Below, piece by piece: positions 45,701 to 57,664 of a stretch of DNA of 64,000 nt. How positions within the stretch are numbered: position 1 is the stretch's first letter; each line of letters begins with the position of its first letter. This DNA comes from Metridium senile (taxonomy: Eukaryota; Cnidaria; Anthozoa; Actiniaria; Metridiidae), in NCBI GenBank assembly GCA_949775045.1, contig OX459102.1:9581738-9645737 (forward strand), read 5' to 3'. Position numbers and translations under genes: made by a program. The notes beneath the pieces were generated by a model. That model saw only the letters and a list, made by a program, of their open reading frames with translations. It made no database searches and was not told where the DNA came from.

Positions 45701-48383
45701 CCAAAACCAACCAAAAAGTGTTACATAAAAGCAAAAACTTACTTCATCTACAACAGTTCTTTCGTCCTCTAAACTCTGAAAATAAAATATGCAGTAATTT
45801 ATTATAAAAATCATATTAAGAATAGTCCTTACAAAACGCTTGATACTATTGAAGGAATAAAAAACTTGCTTTCTGTGCTGTATGCAGTTATAAAGCACGC
45901 GGGGTTGTCAGAACACGAGAGAAGTGTTAAGAGAAGCATTCTCAACACTTCTCGAGTGTTTTGACAATCCCCAAGTGCTTTATAACTGCATACAGCACAA
46001 AAAGCAAGTTTTTTATTTCTTTTATAAAATACAAATTGATCAACATGCAAACGCGCGTGCTGTGGGCTCTCATAGAGCACTCGCCTCAACCAATCAAAAT
46101 ACGTAATTTCAAATAGTTATTTTATAAATGATACTACACTAGGGGTTGACACAAAATATAAACATAACAACCTAACCCATAAACCCTAACCTTATAAACC
46201 TTATACACTGCTAGTCTTGACTAACTCGTAATTATAACACAATAACCACAGTTCTTATCCGTTAAGTTAGCACGTTAATGTCTAAGAGAAATATAGCCTC
46301 CTCCGCATGCAACCCTACTGGGTTTTCTTTTGTCCCCTGCTGGGTTTCCTTTATCGTGCGAACCGGAGAGGAATGGGTGTTCCGCCACAGGAAACCCAGA
46401 GTCAACAAAGGAAGCCCAAAAGTGAAAAAAGTTGCCTGCGGAGGAGGCTAAGAGAAATAAATGAACCATACAAAATACTAACAAACACATCTACAGATGT
46501 AATACTTAAACCCTTGTCATACAATCGTGATACTTTACTGACGTCTACTGAATTGTAATATTTTGTACAAATCCGTAATTAGTAAATTGGTTGAAAACAT
46601 GCAATTTTTACATTTTTTCATCTCAATCGGACCAATGAGATAAACGTTTATATCAAGAAAGGGAAGTTATATCGAGAGACGGACACTTTAGATACTTTGA
46701 TGTCTTTTCATAAAGTGAAGGTGTACTCAAATCACACTATTAAACCTAACTGTTCTCGACAAACTACTGTTCGTGATCATTAAACAATGCCAACGATGTA
46801 TACATATCCGGCAATACAGGAACAGATGCTATAAACTCAAAACACTCAATTCCTTCTACATATCGTGTTAAGGTTACTGTGAACCTTCGCGGGTACCTTT
46901 CGTTAAAAATTTATTTTCGCGTCGCGTTAAATAATATTTTATGACATTATACATCATTTTAAAGCTTAATAAACAAAGAATACGTCTATGCAGTTTTTTT
47001 CTGTAAAAAATTAATTTGTAGTGCGTGAGAAAGACTCTAAGTGAAATCGGGTGTCTTTGTTTAAAAGGATAACCTGGAAAAACTATCTGTCTTTTGCTGA
47101 ATTTTAATGCATAATGTTTGTCAGCATATATTGATCTCTGAGACCGTGTGAGCGTTGACTAGTATGCGCAAAATTAAAAGCTAGAAATCGGGCTTTGAAA
47201 GTTTTGTAAACATTGACACCCACTTCATCTATCTGTCAGCGAGGTCACTTAAAGGTCACAAATCAACCAATAGAGATCGTGGTTTCCTGTTTTGTTTTGG
47301 TAATACTCTGCGGGACGTTTTTATAAATCAGATAACAAACGCTCATAAAATACTTTTTAGAGCACAAAGCGGTAAACATGGCGAACAAAAATAAGATTAA
47401 ATCAAATAGTAAAGCAAGTAAATCAAGAAACACCTAAAATTATGAAGAAATTTAGAAAAGTAACGCAGCATGATATCTCATAAACGAACCAAGCAATAAT
47501 AGGATTATAGGATTATAATGTCACTTTTCAAGTAAATGTGTTTTCCATAAAAATAATTTATTTTAATATCTCTGGAAGTATGTAACATTATGATTTTCTT
47601 GTTTCAATAATCAAAAGTTTATGTTATAAATGTTATAATCTTTAAATAAAAAAAATCAGACAAATTTTTGTCTTAAAGGTTCACAGTAACCTTAACTTGT
47701 AAAGCTAGCCAAATATAAAGTATTTGTAAGGTGAGATACCTTACCACAAATAACACATATTCACGCTATTGTTTCTTGATTTAAAACCATTTTACTAACC
47801 GCTTAATAGTATTACTATTATTATCATAGTTATACTATTTTTATATTTAGCTCTTGCAGCAGCACGAATAAACAAATACATTAACATCTTATTACTTGTG
47901 TAATGTGCAGAAAAAAAAGTCACGAATTTATCTCTCATCCGTACGCTAAATGGTTTTTGGAATTACAATGACGAACGTTATCTATTTATATGCCGTGACT
48001 CCCTTACAATAATACTTGGTTATAGTAAAAACATGTGTAGCTAACAATGAATTTGCAATGAACCACTCATAACAACTTCACGTGAATTGTTCGAACTATG
48101 AGATAACGTAAATGGGTTAGGGTTATCGACTTTTAATACAGTGGAACCTGGATTTTACGATACGTAGGGGGAGAAGAAAAAAGTATCGTAAAATCGAGGT
48201 ATCTTTGTAAAGAGATCCTACAATTTACGATATGAAGGCAAAGTGATATAGAAACATTTTACATAACTATTTAAAATCTATGTATAATAGGCTTTAATAC
48301 TATACTGAATCATTATGAACACTTACCCGCCTTTGTTGTCTCGAGGCAACACTAGTGGTCAGTTTGCTTTTATAAAATGACAT
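42000..48383 (-). CDS. proposed micro-exon gene of unknown function (complement), 3' end unresolved
   Basis: A chain of small minus-strand exons with AG/GT borders and matching phases: 48383-48327 (starts ATG, MSFYKSKLTTSVASRQQRR), 45775-45743 (SLEDERTVVDE), 45489-45451 (PIIEEAGEESSYE), 44996-44964 (VQDEVDVLYDR), 44744-44723, 44578-44540, 44097-44065, 43996-43964, 43509-43483, 43363-43295 (ends QEDVCGP), then three 18-nt exons at 42662-42645, 42280-42263 and 42017-42000. The first four join in phase 0 and the rest in phase 1. The product is strongly charged and probably coiled-coil. No domain family is recognised. No stop codon was found, so the gene must continue or end between 42000 and 39000. 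Individual exons this short can arise by chance. The support is that all 13 are compatible in one frame. Confidence 0.45.
42785..43215. mobile_element. fold-back element, GGTACACACGAGGGAGC family
   Basis: GTACACACGAGGGA followed by CTTGCTCC recurs four times in both orientations, and the outer ends are roughly inverted. It lies in an intron of the proposed micro-exon gene. Confidence 0.7.
43636..43826. mobile_element. palindromic MITE with CCCGTGAAACA arms
   Basis: TTAACCCGTGAAACAAAGTG pairs with GTGTGTTTCACGGGTTAATG, and the centre contains AATAAAGTGTAAT-type repeats. A diverged relative is at about 14455-14570. Confidence 0.75.
45251..45326. mobile_element. 76-bp MITE with 9-bp target duplication
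   Basis: TACCCTGCGAGCAGAGTCTC and GAGACTCTGCTCGCAGGGTA are perfect inverted ends. CCACGTTGG flanks both sides (45242-45250 and 45327-45335). A 9-bp duplication suggests MULE mobilisation. Confidence 0.85.
45855..46024. mobile_element. palindromic MITE, ~75-bp arms
   Basis: GAATAAAAAACTTGCTTTCTG and GCAGTTATAAAGCAC pair with GTGCTTTATAACTGC and AGCAAGTTTTTTATTTC. The hairpin tip is near 45940. Confidence 0.8.
46294..46450. mobile_element. 157-bp MITE with 9-bp target duplication
   Basis: TAGCCTCCTCCGCA and TGCGGAGGAGGCTA-type ends are inverted. AGAGAAATA flanks both sides (46285-46293 and 46451-46459). Probably MULE-type. A one-ended relative is near 41788. Confidence 0.85.
46872..47691. mobile_element. 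820-bp piggyBac-type MITE in TTAA
   Basis: The inverted ends GGTTACTGTGAACCTT and AAGGTTCACAGTAACC are flanked by TTAA on both sides (46868-46871 and 47692-47695), the target signature of piggyBac. No transposase frame is present. Confidence 0.8.
48138..48265. mobile_element. Tc1/mariner-like end
   Basis: TACAGTGGAACCTGGATTTTACGA-type start, with TATCGTAAAAT and TTTACGATA repeats following. A second end is not clear. The rest of 47700-48320 shows nothing I can identify. Confidence 0.35.
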
Positions 48384-49400
48384 TCTGAACATAAATAAAG
48401 CATAATTAGTCCACATTATAACCAAAAAATGAATCAAAATATCGTCTAACCATATCGCAAAAGCAACAAATAACGGCCTGATGTTAAAAACAAAATATCC
48501 CTAAGGGAACGCCCCCAAGAGTCTACGACAGTCAGCTAGACTGTGTACTACCCGGTGTACTACGATAGATAGTATTATAGACTATACAAATAGACTATTT
48601 ATTACGCTTATAGCATTGAAGTACACAACATAGGTATTCACTTGACAAAAGAAGTTAATCTTACCTCGTAACTTTTCGTAACTTTACTGTAAATTTTCTC
48701 TAACTCAAAGGAACCTCCAACACGGATGATGACCTGGATCGAAAAGGACTATCGCTGGCTATAAACTGCCCCGTACCAGTCAGTGCCAGCTAGTGACGTC
48801 AACGAAAAAGTATTCTGCTAGCTTCAAGTGGTATCGGATTTCACTTGAATGTAACCCAAAGGATTATTCACAAGCAGGATTTGTAATTGTAAAATATACT
48901 GTCAACTAGGATACAAGGTAAGAGTCCATCAACCTTTTAAGAACAGAAGAGATACCAACTTTTAAAGTGTCCAAAATGAAACCCATTGGGATTAAACGAT
49001 GGCTTCGTTCAAATCATAGAGCATTTTAACGAACGAATAGCACGTGGGTTAGCCGGTTATGTATAAGTTATGTATTTACAAATTTGAATATATTTTACTT
49101 AACTCAGATGCTCCAAATGAATACTCTTAACATGCCTAAGGTTTAATCTTCCATGTAGAATCAATTGGCATACATGGAACTCTCTACAATTGGAAGCCAG
49201 CACAACTGTAGTATATCATGTATATATGCAAAACGCTTAATTACAAAGCTCGCAGCGGCTAGCTGCACGCGTTGTAGTAGTTTAATAAGATAATCAGGCA
49301 TAGGATAGACTACTGAGTAATTAAAATCTAATTTAGACAAAATAAGAGATTCAAGTATCTAGCTGCTTCTTTATATGAAATGGTGCAAAGTTTTTGAGTT

Positions 49401-49490
49401 CATTCGCGCACAGAAATAAATCTGTCAATCAAACAGCTATGACTCAAAGTCAAGCTGTTTGATTGACAGATTTATTTCTGTGCGCGAATG
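49401..49490. repeat. perfect 38-bp inverted repeat, 14-base loop
   Basis: 49401-49438 is the exact reverse complement of 49453-49490 (core CAGAAATAAATCTGTCAATC). Probably the remnant of a MITE. Surrounding 48400-50170 is AT-rich and has no gene I can support. 49620-50050 has many ATCGAT / TATCGATTATCGA motifs. Confidence 0.85.
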
Positions 49491-50173
49491 CTGTTATGTG
49501 ATCTCAGCAATCATAACTGAATAACATTTTGTATGACGTTATATTCAAACATATCGTGGTTTGCAAATTGACGTTATTTACGTGGAATCGTAAATTCCCT
49601 GTGATATGTATGCTGCGGTTAGATGAAATCAATAAAGATCGATAATCGTTCATTGATTAATATTAATATTGATTGTATCGGAAATAGATGAAAAACGATA
49701 ATCAAAACAAAATTCATGAGATTATATCGATTACATTGTTTTACCCGGGATGTTAACACTTAAATCGTAAAAAACAAACATGTTTTAAATTGTTATTTGA
49801 AATACTGACGTTGATTTATTATAATTATACTTGTGATTTAAAAATAAACAAATGATAAGTATCATGTTTGAAAAAGAAATTCATGTCAATGTTATCGATA
49901 AAATCGATCATAATAACCAGATAGTCACGTCCATTTTATCGACTGATCAATCGAATAATTTCTATTTTACTCGATTGATATGGATTTTTATCGATTATCG
50001 AAATTATCGATTGGTATGGCGGGGCACAGTTGAAACTAGATAGATCACTGATTCTCAAATCTAACTAACTCTTATCTCACTCTCAACTAGATAGTGAAGC
50101 GAGTTCTGTCGACTTATAACGTCAACATGTCACGAGAACGGTAAGTACATTACAAATACAATTGTTTAATAAG

Positions 50174-50600
50174 AGCCCCGGGGGGGGGGGGGGTACTCCG
50201 CTAGGATTTGGGTAGGGGTGTTCCGCTGGGATCCTAAAACGGTGACCCTGTTTATGACAGAAAAAAAACAAATTCGTATACCCTGTTTATGACAAGGGAT
50301 AAAAATGGTACCCTGTTTATGACAGTTTAGGACCCTGTTTATGCCGCGAAAACGTGCTGAATTTCACGAAAGACGAAAGATCGCGCTGCTCATCGTATTA
50401 CCTAATTAATATACCTGAATATGACAAAAAAAAACTAAGGAAATTGGGAAATGGGGTAAAAATATACCCTGTTCATGACAGAAAACTCAAAAACCCATAC
50501 CCTGTTTATGACAGAAAGCTCGAAAAACCATACCCTGTTCAGCGGATCATCCCCGTATAGTAAATATATGGGAGTACCCCCCCCCCCCCCCCCCGGGATA
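50174..50600. mobile_element. element with poly-G/poly-C ends and ACCCTGTTTATGACA repeats
   Basis: The left end CCCCGGGG...GGGTACTCC and the right end GGGAGTACCCC...CCCCGGG are inverted. Inside, ACCCTGTTTATGACAG recurs about six times. Non-coding, although short frames arise from the repeats. Confidence 0.75.
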
Positions 50601-50649
50601 AAAAACAACACTATTAAAAACACGAATATACCTTATGTTAACACTAGTC

Positions 50650-51830
50650 TACCATAACCCATGCAATTTTAGTTGAATAGTCGAACGACAATATTTAAAT
50701 GTTCGGTGGCTTGATAAAAGGATGTTGTTTAAATCTCCTCTAGCCAGGCCCACGAAGAGCTTTAGCCCCATTGAATTGCAATGTTATTAATCTTTGTTAC
50801 AATTTAACTATCATTTCATGTTTCTTATGCCCGTTTTTTTACAATCTCATTTTCGTTTCATTAATTTTCTTTTTTTGGTTATGTTCCGGCCGCTGCTAGT
50901 TATGCATCTTATTGCATGTACAGCGAATCATCCATAAACTGAATGGCCGGAACTCGCAGTAGATTCTGTCATTTTCGCGCGCTTGGCATCGGCAGAATGT
51001 TGTACACTCTTGCGGGCTCTTGTGTTACGGGGTGGCGTAGGTTTTAGTAAGTGAATTCGAAAATGTTTTTCCTCTATTTGTCAAAGTGCGAACTGTACGA
51101 ATAAGCATCAGAAACGCATCAGAAACGGTGGTCTAGACTGTATGCTGGTCAACACTTTTCTGCTTAACGTATTACATTTATCAAATTGACTAACATGCTT
51201 TAAATTATTAAAAACTAACCCTTACGTTTTATGTACAAATAAGTACAACTACAGAGTAGACGTATAACTTTTATACATAAAACTTGATCATTGTAGACCA
51301 TCAATTGCTATTTCATAAAACTTTAGTATAAAAATTCAAGTATCAGATTGTGGTATAATGATAACAACAACACTAAATGTAATACAACACTGCAACATAT
51401 ATATATATATATATGAGTATCAGGAGTACCCATAAACATAACCCTAACACTGACACCATTTTGTTTCAACTTTATTTTTTGATAGTGCTCAACACTATCA
51501 CATCAACAAATGAAACATTGCGAGCACGTTGACATAATTCAATACACAATTGTCCTACAATAATCTTTTACGCAGAAATACTGATTTAGTGATACCCATA
51601 TCCATTCAACATTTATAATTGTCACTAACTATAGTCTAAAAATTAATGACCAATTTGAATATAACGCTTTCCAAACTAAAGTGTCCCTTTCCAAAATAGC
51701 GATTTTTATTAAAATCATATAGTTTTCGACTGGCACTATATGTCATTACATTTAATGTTTAATGAAATACAAATTATTTAATGATAAAATGTAACACACG
51801 ATGTTTATGCAATAATCTTTTAAAGAGACA
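50650..51830. other. gene-free spacer before the frameshifted intronless frame
   Basis: AT-rich apart from a more balanced stretch at 50920-51040. It includes an (AT)n run near 51397-51413. No exon or repeat family recognised. Confidence 0.5.
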
Positions 51831-54524
51831 ATGATATTTATATCCACTAGACCAAACTTGCTAGAAGAAACAGCAAAAGAGAATTCTGCAAACTTCCTAT
51901 TGCCGTCCTCGAGATACGACAACGTGGAGAGTTTTCTACAAGATCAGGATTGTAAAATACGAATCCACGCATCAACGGTAGAAGAACAGGACGTCCATCT
52001 CGCCTTCGACATTGATGGTGTGGTCATGGAGCTTCGAAACCTTGCAAGTATAAAAACCAGGGTACCCTTCTTGCGGCTTCCCCGGTTCGATACGTCGACC
52101 TTATTGGAGAATAAAAATCCCGTACTGAAAAAACATCTACACGTGGATGGGCTATCTGACGAGGGAATCAAGGCCACAAAGCAGTTGCATGGGCACAACC
52201 TAGGGTTTCTACAGGAATATTTTTTGTTTTTGTGCGTCCAACCCAAGGACGAGCAGTCTGCCACTCTCAACTACTCGAGTAAGCAGAGTGCAATAAAGGA
52301 GACTCAGAAACTGCTGCAAATCATGCGCGCTGCCTTTGTGAGAGGCATGCAGGATATCGCTGCTCCCGACAAGTCCAGGCCCACAGTGCAAAAGAATTCA
52401 TTGACAAATCTTTCAAAAATGCACGTGTTACCACAAGACCAGGTCTTTGTGTTGACATTGCTAGATGAAGCCATATCTTACGCGAACGAGGAGATACCTA
52501 GCTCGAGCATAGTGGTGTATCTATCAAGGATGGGCCAAAAAGATCCCAATCCCTTGGAGGTCAACAACATAGTGCCTGTGGAAGATGTCGTAAGTATGTC
52601 GGTCCACAGCGCGTGTACCATAACTTCATCGCAACCCGGAACAAACCTGTTTTGGTCGCGGGATGGTTTGCAGTCTCTGGTGAACAACAGAGGAAACATG
52701 TATCCTGTGTGGTCATTTGGAGATGTGGTGAACTTTCAATCCAATCTTGACAATCGCGCCATGGATATACACCAGGAACTTCGAATGACGGCTAGTCGTG
52801 ATGATGCCAGGCTCAATTTTATACAGCTCTATGCTGTTACACCTCATCTACATACGGACTCTAAATACAAACATCCCGTGTCTGGAACGATCGTTGCCTG
52901 CGAACTTTTCAAGCAACTTCAAATGACTGCTATGAAACACAGAGCTCACTTGTACCTAGACCATTACGAAGAACTAACGAACAAGATATGCCCAGTGAGT
53001 GCCCGATTGGAGGTTGTCCTTCTGTTTGAAGAGAGGATTCCGTCGCAAGTATACCCACAAGGGCTCTTGTCCGGAAATCACGTGCTATCTCTTATGCAAA
53101 GGTTTCCGTTGATAGTGCCTTTTAAGGAATCCATTGAAGGTGCAAAAAACAACTTCACCGATGCGATATCATCTGTGGTTAAGCACTTGACGTCCACGTT
53201 GAGAACGCTCTTTCAACGGTGCATTGGCGTGGGCGGGTATGACTCCTCGTGGAAGGCTTACCAATACGAGCTGGCTCTGGAATACTTTTTTCACGGCCGG
53301 CCGATTACGTACATTGTCAGACTCGCGTTTGGCTGTAGGCCTTGGAGTACATCCCGTACACAAGGACAGCCTCACTTTCAGTCGTGGCTTCCTGGGTCTA
53401 CTACCACACGGGAGCGCATCAGACGGTGAATCCCCACCACCACTCAATAACTGGACTAACTCTGACGTCGAGCAGAGGCGCATCCAAAGAATCTTCCGTT
53501 TGAGTAATCAATGGGACCAATCGCCACAGGTAGTCGCAGAGCAGTTCATGCTGCTCGTCATTAAAGAACTGCTGAAGCGAGATGAGCGGATACCACTCGG
53601 TGCCATGATGTACTCGTCGACCTCGCCGCCAGGCCGACTTATTGGCGTGCTAGAGGTTGACGCCCTTGTTGCTAAGATGTTGGACAAAAACGCAAGGTTT
53701 CGCTACCCATCGACTATCGCAGCAGCATTCGAATTGCTCGCGCGAAAGGGAATGGATAAGGAGAAGGTGTTAAGAGATGGACTGAATAGTTACAAGTACT
53801 TTCCGGCGGTGAAGAGCACTGACAGCGCAAAAAATTACAACTTCCACTGGGCCGAGGGGAAATACGTGGAGCTCGTCAACGGTTGGGTTTCAAGCAATGG
53901 TGTTGGACAGCCTTGACGCTACAGGTGCGGTAAGTAGAAGGAACCTACTACCCTACCGAGATCACGGTCTTCCATGGATGGTTGAGGTCTGTAAACGACT
54001 ACCCATGCACAAGCTAGATCGCGATGAAACATTGAACGTGCTCTCGTACGTAAGCTGTCTAGCCATACTTCAAAGTAATGTCTTCGTAGAGTTCAAAGCC
54101 GCAATAGAATATCACGATACGTGACGTATTCATAAAAAGGGTACAAGGGACTCGATTGTTCAAGCTGTATGATGATATCCCTAGGACCATCAAAATTGTC
54201 AATGCAGCCACTACCTCAGGGGTAAAGTTTGTACCACGGGAGGAGCCTGTCATCGAGCAAGCTGACAACGACGTACAAATGTGTGTAGAAGAAGAAGCGT
54301 GTAGCATCTCCCGAAGCCCTGTAAGGTACGAGGCAGCAAACAAATCCACCGTCTACTGGTCGGCCATGGAACTGACGATGATTAGTGTAGACCAATCCCT
54401 TTCCCACAGGCAGGCTTATGATTCGTACGTACAGCAAGCGGAAAACGTTCCGATTGCAGTACGTACTCTGAACGCCTTTAAGAGAAAAAGGGGGAGAATG
54501 ATGAGTGATGACCAGACGGGGTAA
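51831..54524 (+). pseudogene. intronless open frame of unknown family, broken by frameshifts
   Basis: A long ATG-started frame (51831-53429, 532 codons) runs into further frames that continue the coding signal: around 53340-53430 by two shifts into 53430-53915 (it encodes RRIQRIFRLSNQWDQSPQVV), then into 53897-54123, then into 54135-54524. The last part ends in a basic segment with helical spacing (FKRKRGRMMSD), loosely like a SANT/Myb-type DNA-binding region. Base composition is markedly less AT-rich than the neighbours. I recognise no family. A single-exon gene of about 890 codons with several shifts could be a decayed mobile-element or viral-type gene, or a cnidarian-specific gene with assembly errors. 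No catalytic motif is identified. Confidence 0.5.
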
Positions 54525-55102
54525 TTAAGGTACGTATCGCAAATATTGTAACAGATCTATAGGTCCAGATAATATTATAAAGTCAAATTTAGTTATGATT
54601 ATTATGGTATATCATTATTATCTTGTGAGATGAAGTATGTTGTGACTAGTAAGTAGCTCGATAACAGGATATTGCGTTAGTGCAGATCATTATAAAGCAA
54701 TGTAACTTTGCACAATACGAATCTTGTACCTCATACATTACCGGGACTAGGACTGTAGTTTGACTTGTACTAGAAAGTACAGACCTAAGTAAGTATAGTG
54801 GTTTTTGTAAGGAATTCCTTCTACTAACCACACCGACTAAGGAAAGTCTTTATGGTCAAGCAGGCTGAGCACTAGACTTGGTGTGTTAAATTATAACAAG
54901 TATTCAACGTGTAAATTGCAAATCAATGTGTCTTCATTTGTAATTGGTGCCTAACATTTGAGCGAGTCAACATCACTAACAACTATACTATTAAGGACCT
55001 ATTAGCGAATATTTGCTAGATTAATACCCCTTCATATAATAACGTGTTAATCAATCATGATTAAGCAGGTTCTTACATGTGGGTTACAGTGGTTTTTGCA
55101 AG

Positions 55103-55560
55103 CCACCAACTCTGTGGGTCGCCTCTACCTTGTAGAGGTGCTGGTTCGAATCCAGCGGGAGTTCACAATGCAAAAACAATGTGCACAATACAAGTCATAC
55201 ATGTAGATACATGCAACCCGGTAACATTGTCTCTCTGAAAACTCTTTCCAATGGGACTGTACACTTTAATTTCTCTAAGTCATCAAAACATATGGCATGT
55301 TTACGAGGCTGTATCTCTATGAAAATCTACCTTGCTTGCTTGCTTCAAACTAACAACAGTTGAACACCAAACCTAGCTCACGCGTCGAACTATTTTTTTT
55401 TAATTTAAATTATACATGTAAGGCGCATTGAGACTAGAAATGCGCCATATAAAGACATTAAATGATTATTATTATTATTATTATTGTTGTTATTATTGTT
55501 ATTGTTATTGTTATTATTATTATTATGGTTATTATTATTATTATTACTATTATTAAACTA
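55103..55560 (+). mobile_element. tRNA-derived SINE with (ATT)n tail
   Basis: The head (about 55108-55167) has a perfect T-arm (GCTGG, TTCGAAT, CCAGC), a CCTCT/AGAGG anticodon-type stem and a pairing acceptor (AACTCT with GGGAGTT), but no recognisable D-arm. The tail ends GGCGCATTGAGACTAGAAAT, GCGCCATATAAAGACATT, then a (ATT)n run mixed with GTT. A head and tail of this kind define a tRNA SINE. It sits just upstream of the CniFL fragment. Confidence 0.65.
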
Positions 55561-55635
55561 TGCACGCTCAAAAATGACGGAGTTCGCCATTTATTGAGTA
55601 CAGCGGTTTTACGCGTGAGGTGAGGGAAAAACAAT

Positions 55636-55734
55636 ATGGCGGCCAGTCTGAGTGTTGAACCAGTACGCGAACAGGTTTTACTTGATTCTGATGATGTTGT
55701 TTTGGTGGATAATGTGGGCGACGAAAAGGACTAG
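55636..55734 (+). other. short open frame, possible exon relic
   Basis: ATG-started frame of 32 codons (begins MAASLSVEPVREQVLLDSDD) closed by TAG at 55732. Acidic, no family recognised. It could be a first exon or gene fragment carried with neighbouring mobile DNA. Weak support. Confidence 0.2.
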
Positions 55735-55806
55735 GATAGGATCGTGTTCAATGACTGGTTGGGAAAGTTAGATGGGTTTGATGGGGAGTTTTTTAAGACC
55801 ATCAGT

Positions 55807-56692
55807 GGACTTTTACCGCAACTGGCAAGACTACAAAACAGGTTTTAGAAACCTGAATGGCGAGTTTTGGTTGGGTAATGACTACATCCATCGACTAACA
55901 GCAAGAACAGGCGTGAGTCTTCGCGTTGACCTGGGGGACTGGGATGGAACCAAGGTTCATGCCAAATATGGTAGTTTTAGTGTTAGCGGGGAATCAGACA
56001 AGTACAGACTGAGGGTAGGCTCGTATTCAGGTGATGCTGGGGACGCTCTAGCATTTCAAAACTACATGGTCTTTAGTACAAAAGATAGAGATAACGACAA
56101 AGACAGGGACCGTCATTGTGCTGTTAAATATTCCGGCGCCTGGTGGTACTATGATTGCTATGAGTCTAATCTAAATTGGCCATGTTCTAAACGAGGATGT
56201 GTTAGGAGGGACTGGGTACTAGTTTCTAGAATTAATGCAATTAATAAATAAACTACATAACATGAAAAAGCACATCAAAATATACCATATCACAAATTTT
56301 GATGCTATTTGGTTGTATATTTCCATTGCAATAGTCTCTCAAACATCCATAAGATTACAAAGGAATGTATGGTTTGGAGGGACAGCTGTCCCTCCAAACC
56401 ATACATTTCTTTATAATTTTTCACATATTTGAAAGGCTGCTACTTGGTCATTATTCAACAGAATATAATGTAATTCTGTAATATTGTATATTTTGATGTG
56501 CTCTTTCATGCTATGTGCTATATTTCTTAATTGCATTAAATCTAGAAACTAGTACCCAGTCCCCTCCTTGCCCCTCGTCATTTAGAACATGGCCAATGGT
56601 AAATATCTTGGAAACACTAAACACGTAAAAGGTTGACCAATCTTTAAAAACAACTGAGATGAAACTACGTCCAAAAGACTTTAATCAATAGA
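55807..56692 (+). pseudogene. broken fourth CniFL fibrinogen domain
   Basis: The sequence begins abruptly inside the fibrinogen domain ([20 protein letters not shown]) and keeps DRDND and WWYYDCYESNLN. A MITE (56177-56595) then interrupts it, after which the domain end resumes (GGTAAATATCTTGG...) with a ~22-base deletion and the stop context of copy 1. No promoter, collagen or Ig part is present. GDAGDALAF and the KDFNQ end place it closest to copy 1. The uninterrupted upstream frame would end in MITE-derived codons. Not expected to be functional. Confidence 0.85.
56177..56595. mobile_element. 419-bp palindromic MITE inside the CniFL fragment
   Basis: The arms of over 100 bases begin TGGCCATGTTCTAAA and end with the complement. 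The centre holds a perfect palindrome around GGAGGGACAGCTGTCCCTCC. Comparison with copies 1-3 (CTAAATGGTAAAT) gives the exact empty site and a 2-bp AT duplication. Confidence 0.9.
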
Positions 56693-56883
56693 CAATAGAC
56701 ATCATGTGTTGCACACTACAATTGACTCCCTCAGATGCAGGCAAATGATATAATTTTCAAAAGATTCACAAAAGTAAACAGTGACTCACAAAATCTATTT
56801 CATAGCAACAAACACTTTATATATAGAAATGGAAATATCACTAAATGGACAACTTATTAACTTTATATAGAATGTATTATTTA

Positions 56884-57010
56884 GAGTACAAACATTAAAA
56901 ACGTGAAACATAAATAGTACTAAATAGTGATATTTTATGCTAATTCTATTGTTTTCTATTGTGTAATTAGCACTACTTAGTACTAATTAGTACTACTTGT
57001 TTTACTTATT
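56884..57010. mobile_element. relative of the MITE at 9470-9617
   Basis: It starts TAGAGTACAAACATTAAAAA and has the same central AAATAGTACTAAATAG motif, but the right end is lost. Confidence 0.6.
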
Positions 57011-57099
57011 ATATACTGAGTTTTTTACATGTAAAAGCTGAGTCTCAAGCCTGCAAAATATATATATGTCTGTAATATAAGTACAGTTTATTGATTTAA

Positions 57100-57650
57100 G
57101 GAGGCTCGAAATGGTTTTTTGAGCGCGCGCGCAATATCGCCAATTTTACAAGACCCCTCTGACGCGTACAAAATGTATTTTTATTAATAACAACACAATG
57201 AAATGGTAGATTTTTTGTATTTTTTGGCAATTTGTTCCAATTAAGATTTAGATTTAGTAGATCCATTTTAAGAAAAATCTGCAATGAAAAACCATTTATA
57301 TCTAGAAAAAAACATTTTTTTAATATTTTAAAGGTTTCGCATTACATATTTTTTTTAATTTTTCCTCAGTTGCAAGAACAGGTAGGGAACTAGACATGCA
57401 CAATTTTAAAAAAAAATTCACCTAAAGGATTTGGAGATATCAGCTTTAATAAAGGAATTTCAGGTCCTTTTTGCAGCGGCCTACTGTTGTCATGACAACG
57501 TCAGACTTAATAATTAAAAAAAAATTGATATCCTAGATCCATAAGCTTTAAAATGATATATCGGTTAAATGTATAGTTTCACAATAATGCTGCATAACAT
57601 GCAATATAAAGTAGGTATATAGATATATACAGAAACCATTTCGAGCCTCC
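57100..57650. mobile_element. 551-bp piggyBac-type MITE in TTAA
   Basis: The inverted ends GGAGGCTCGAAATGGTTT and AAACCATTTCGAGCCTCC are flanked by TTAA (57096-57099 and 57651-57654). No transposase. Confidence 0.85.
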
Positions 57651-57664
57651 TTAAGGCACCGGCG

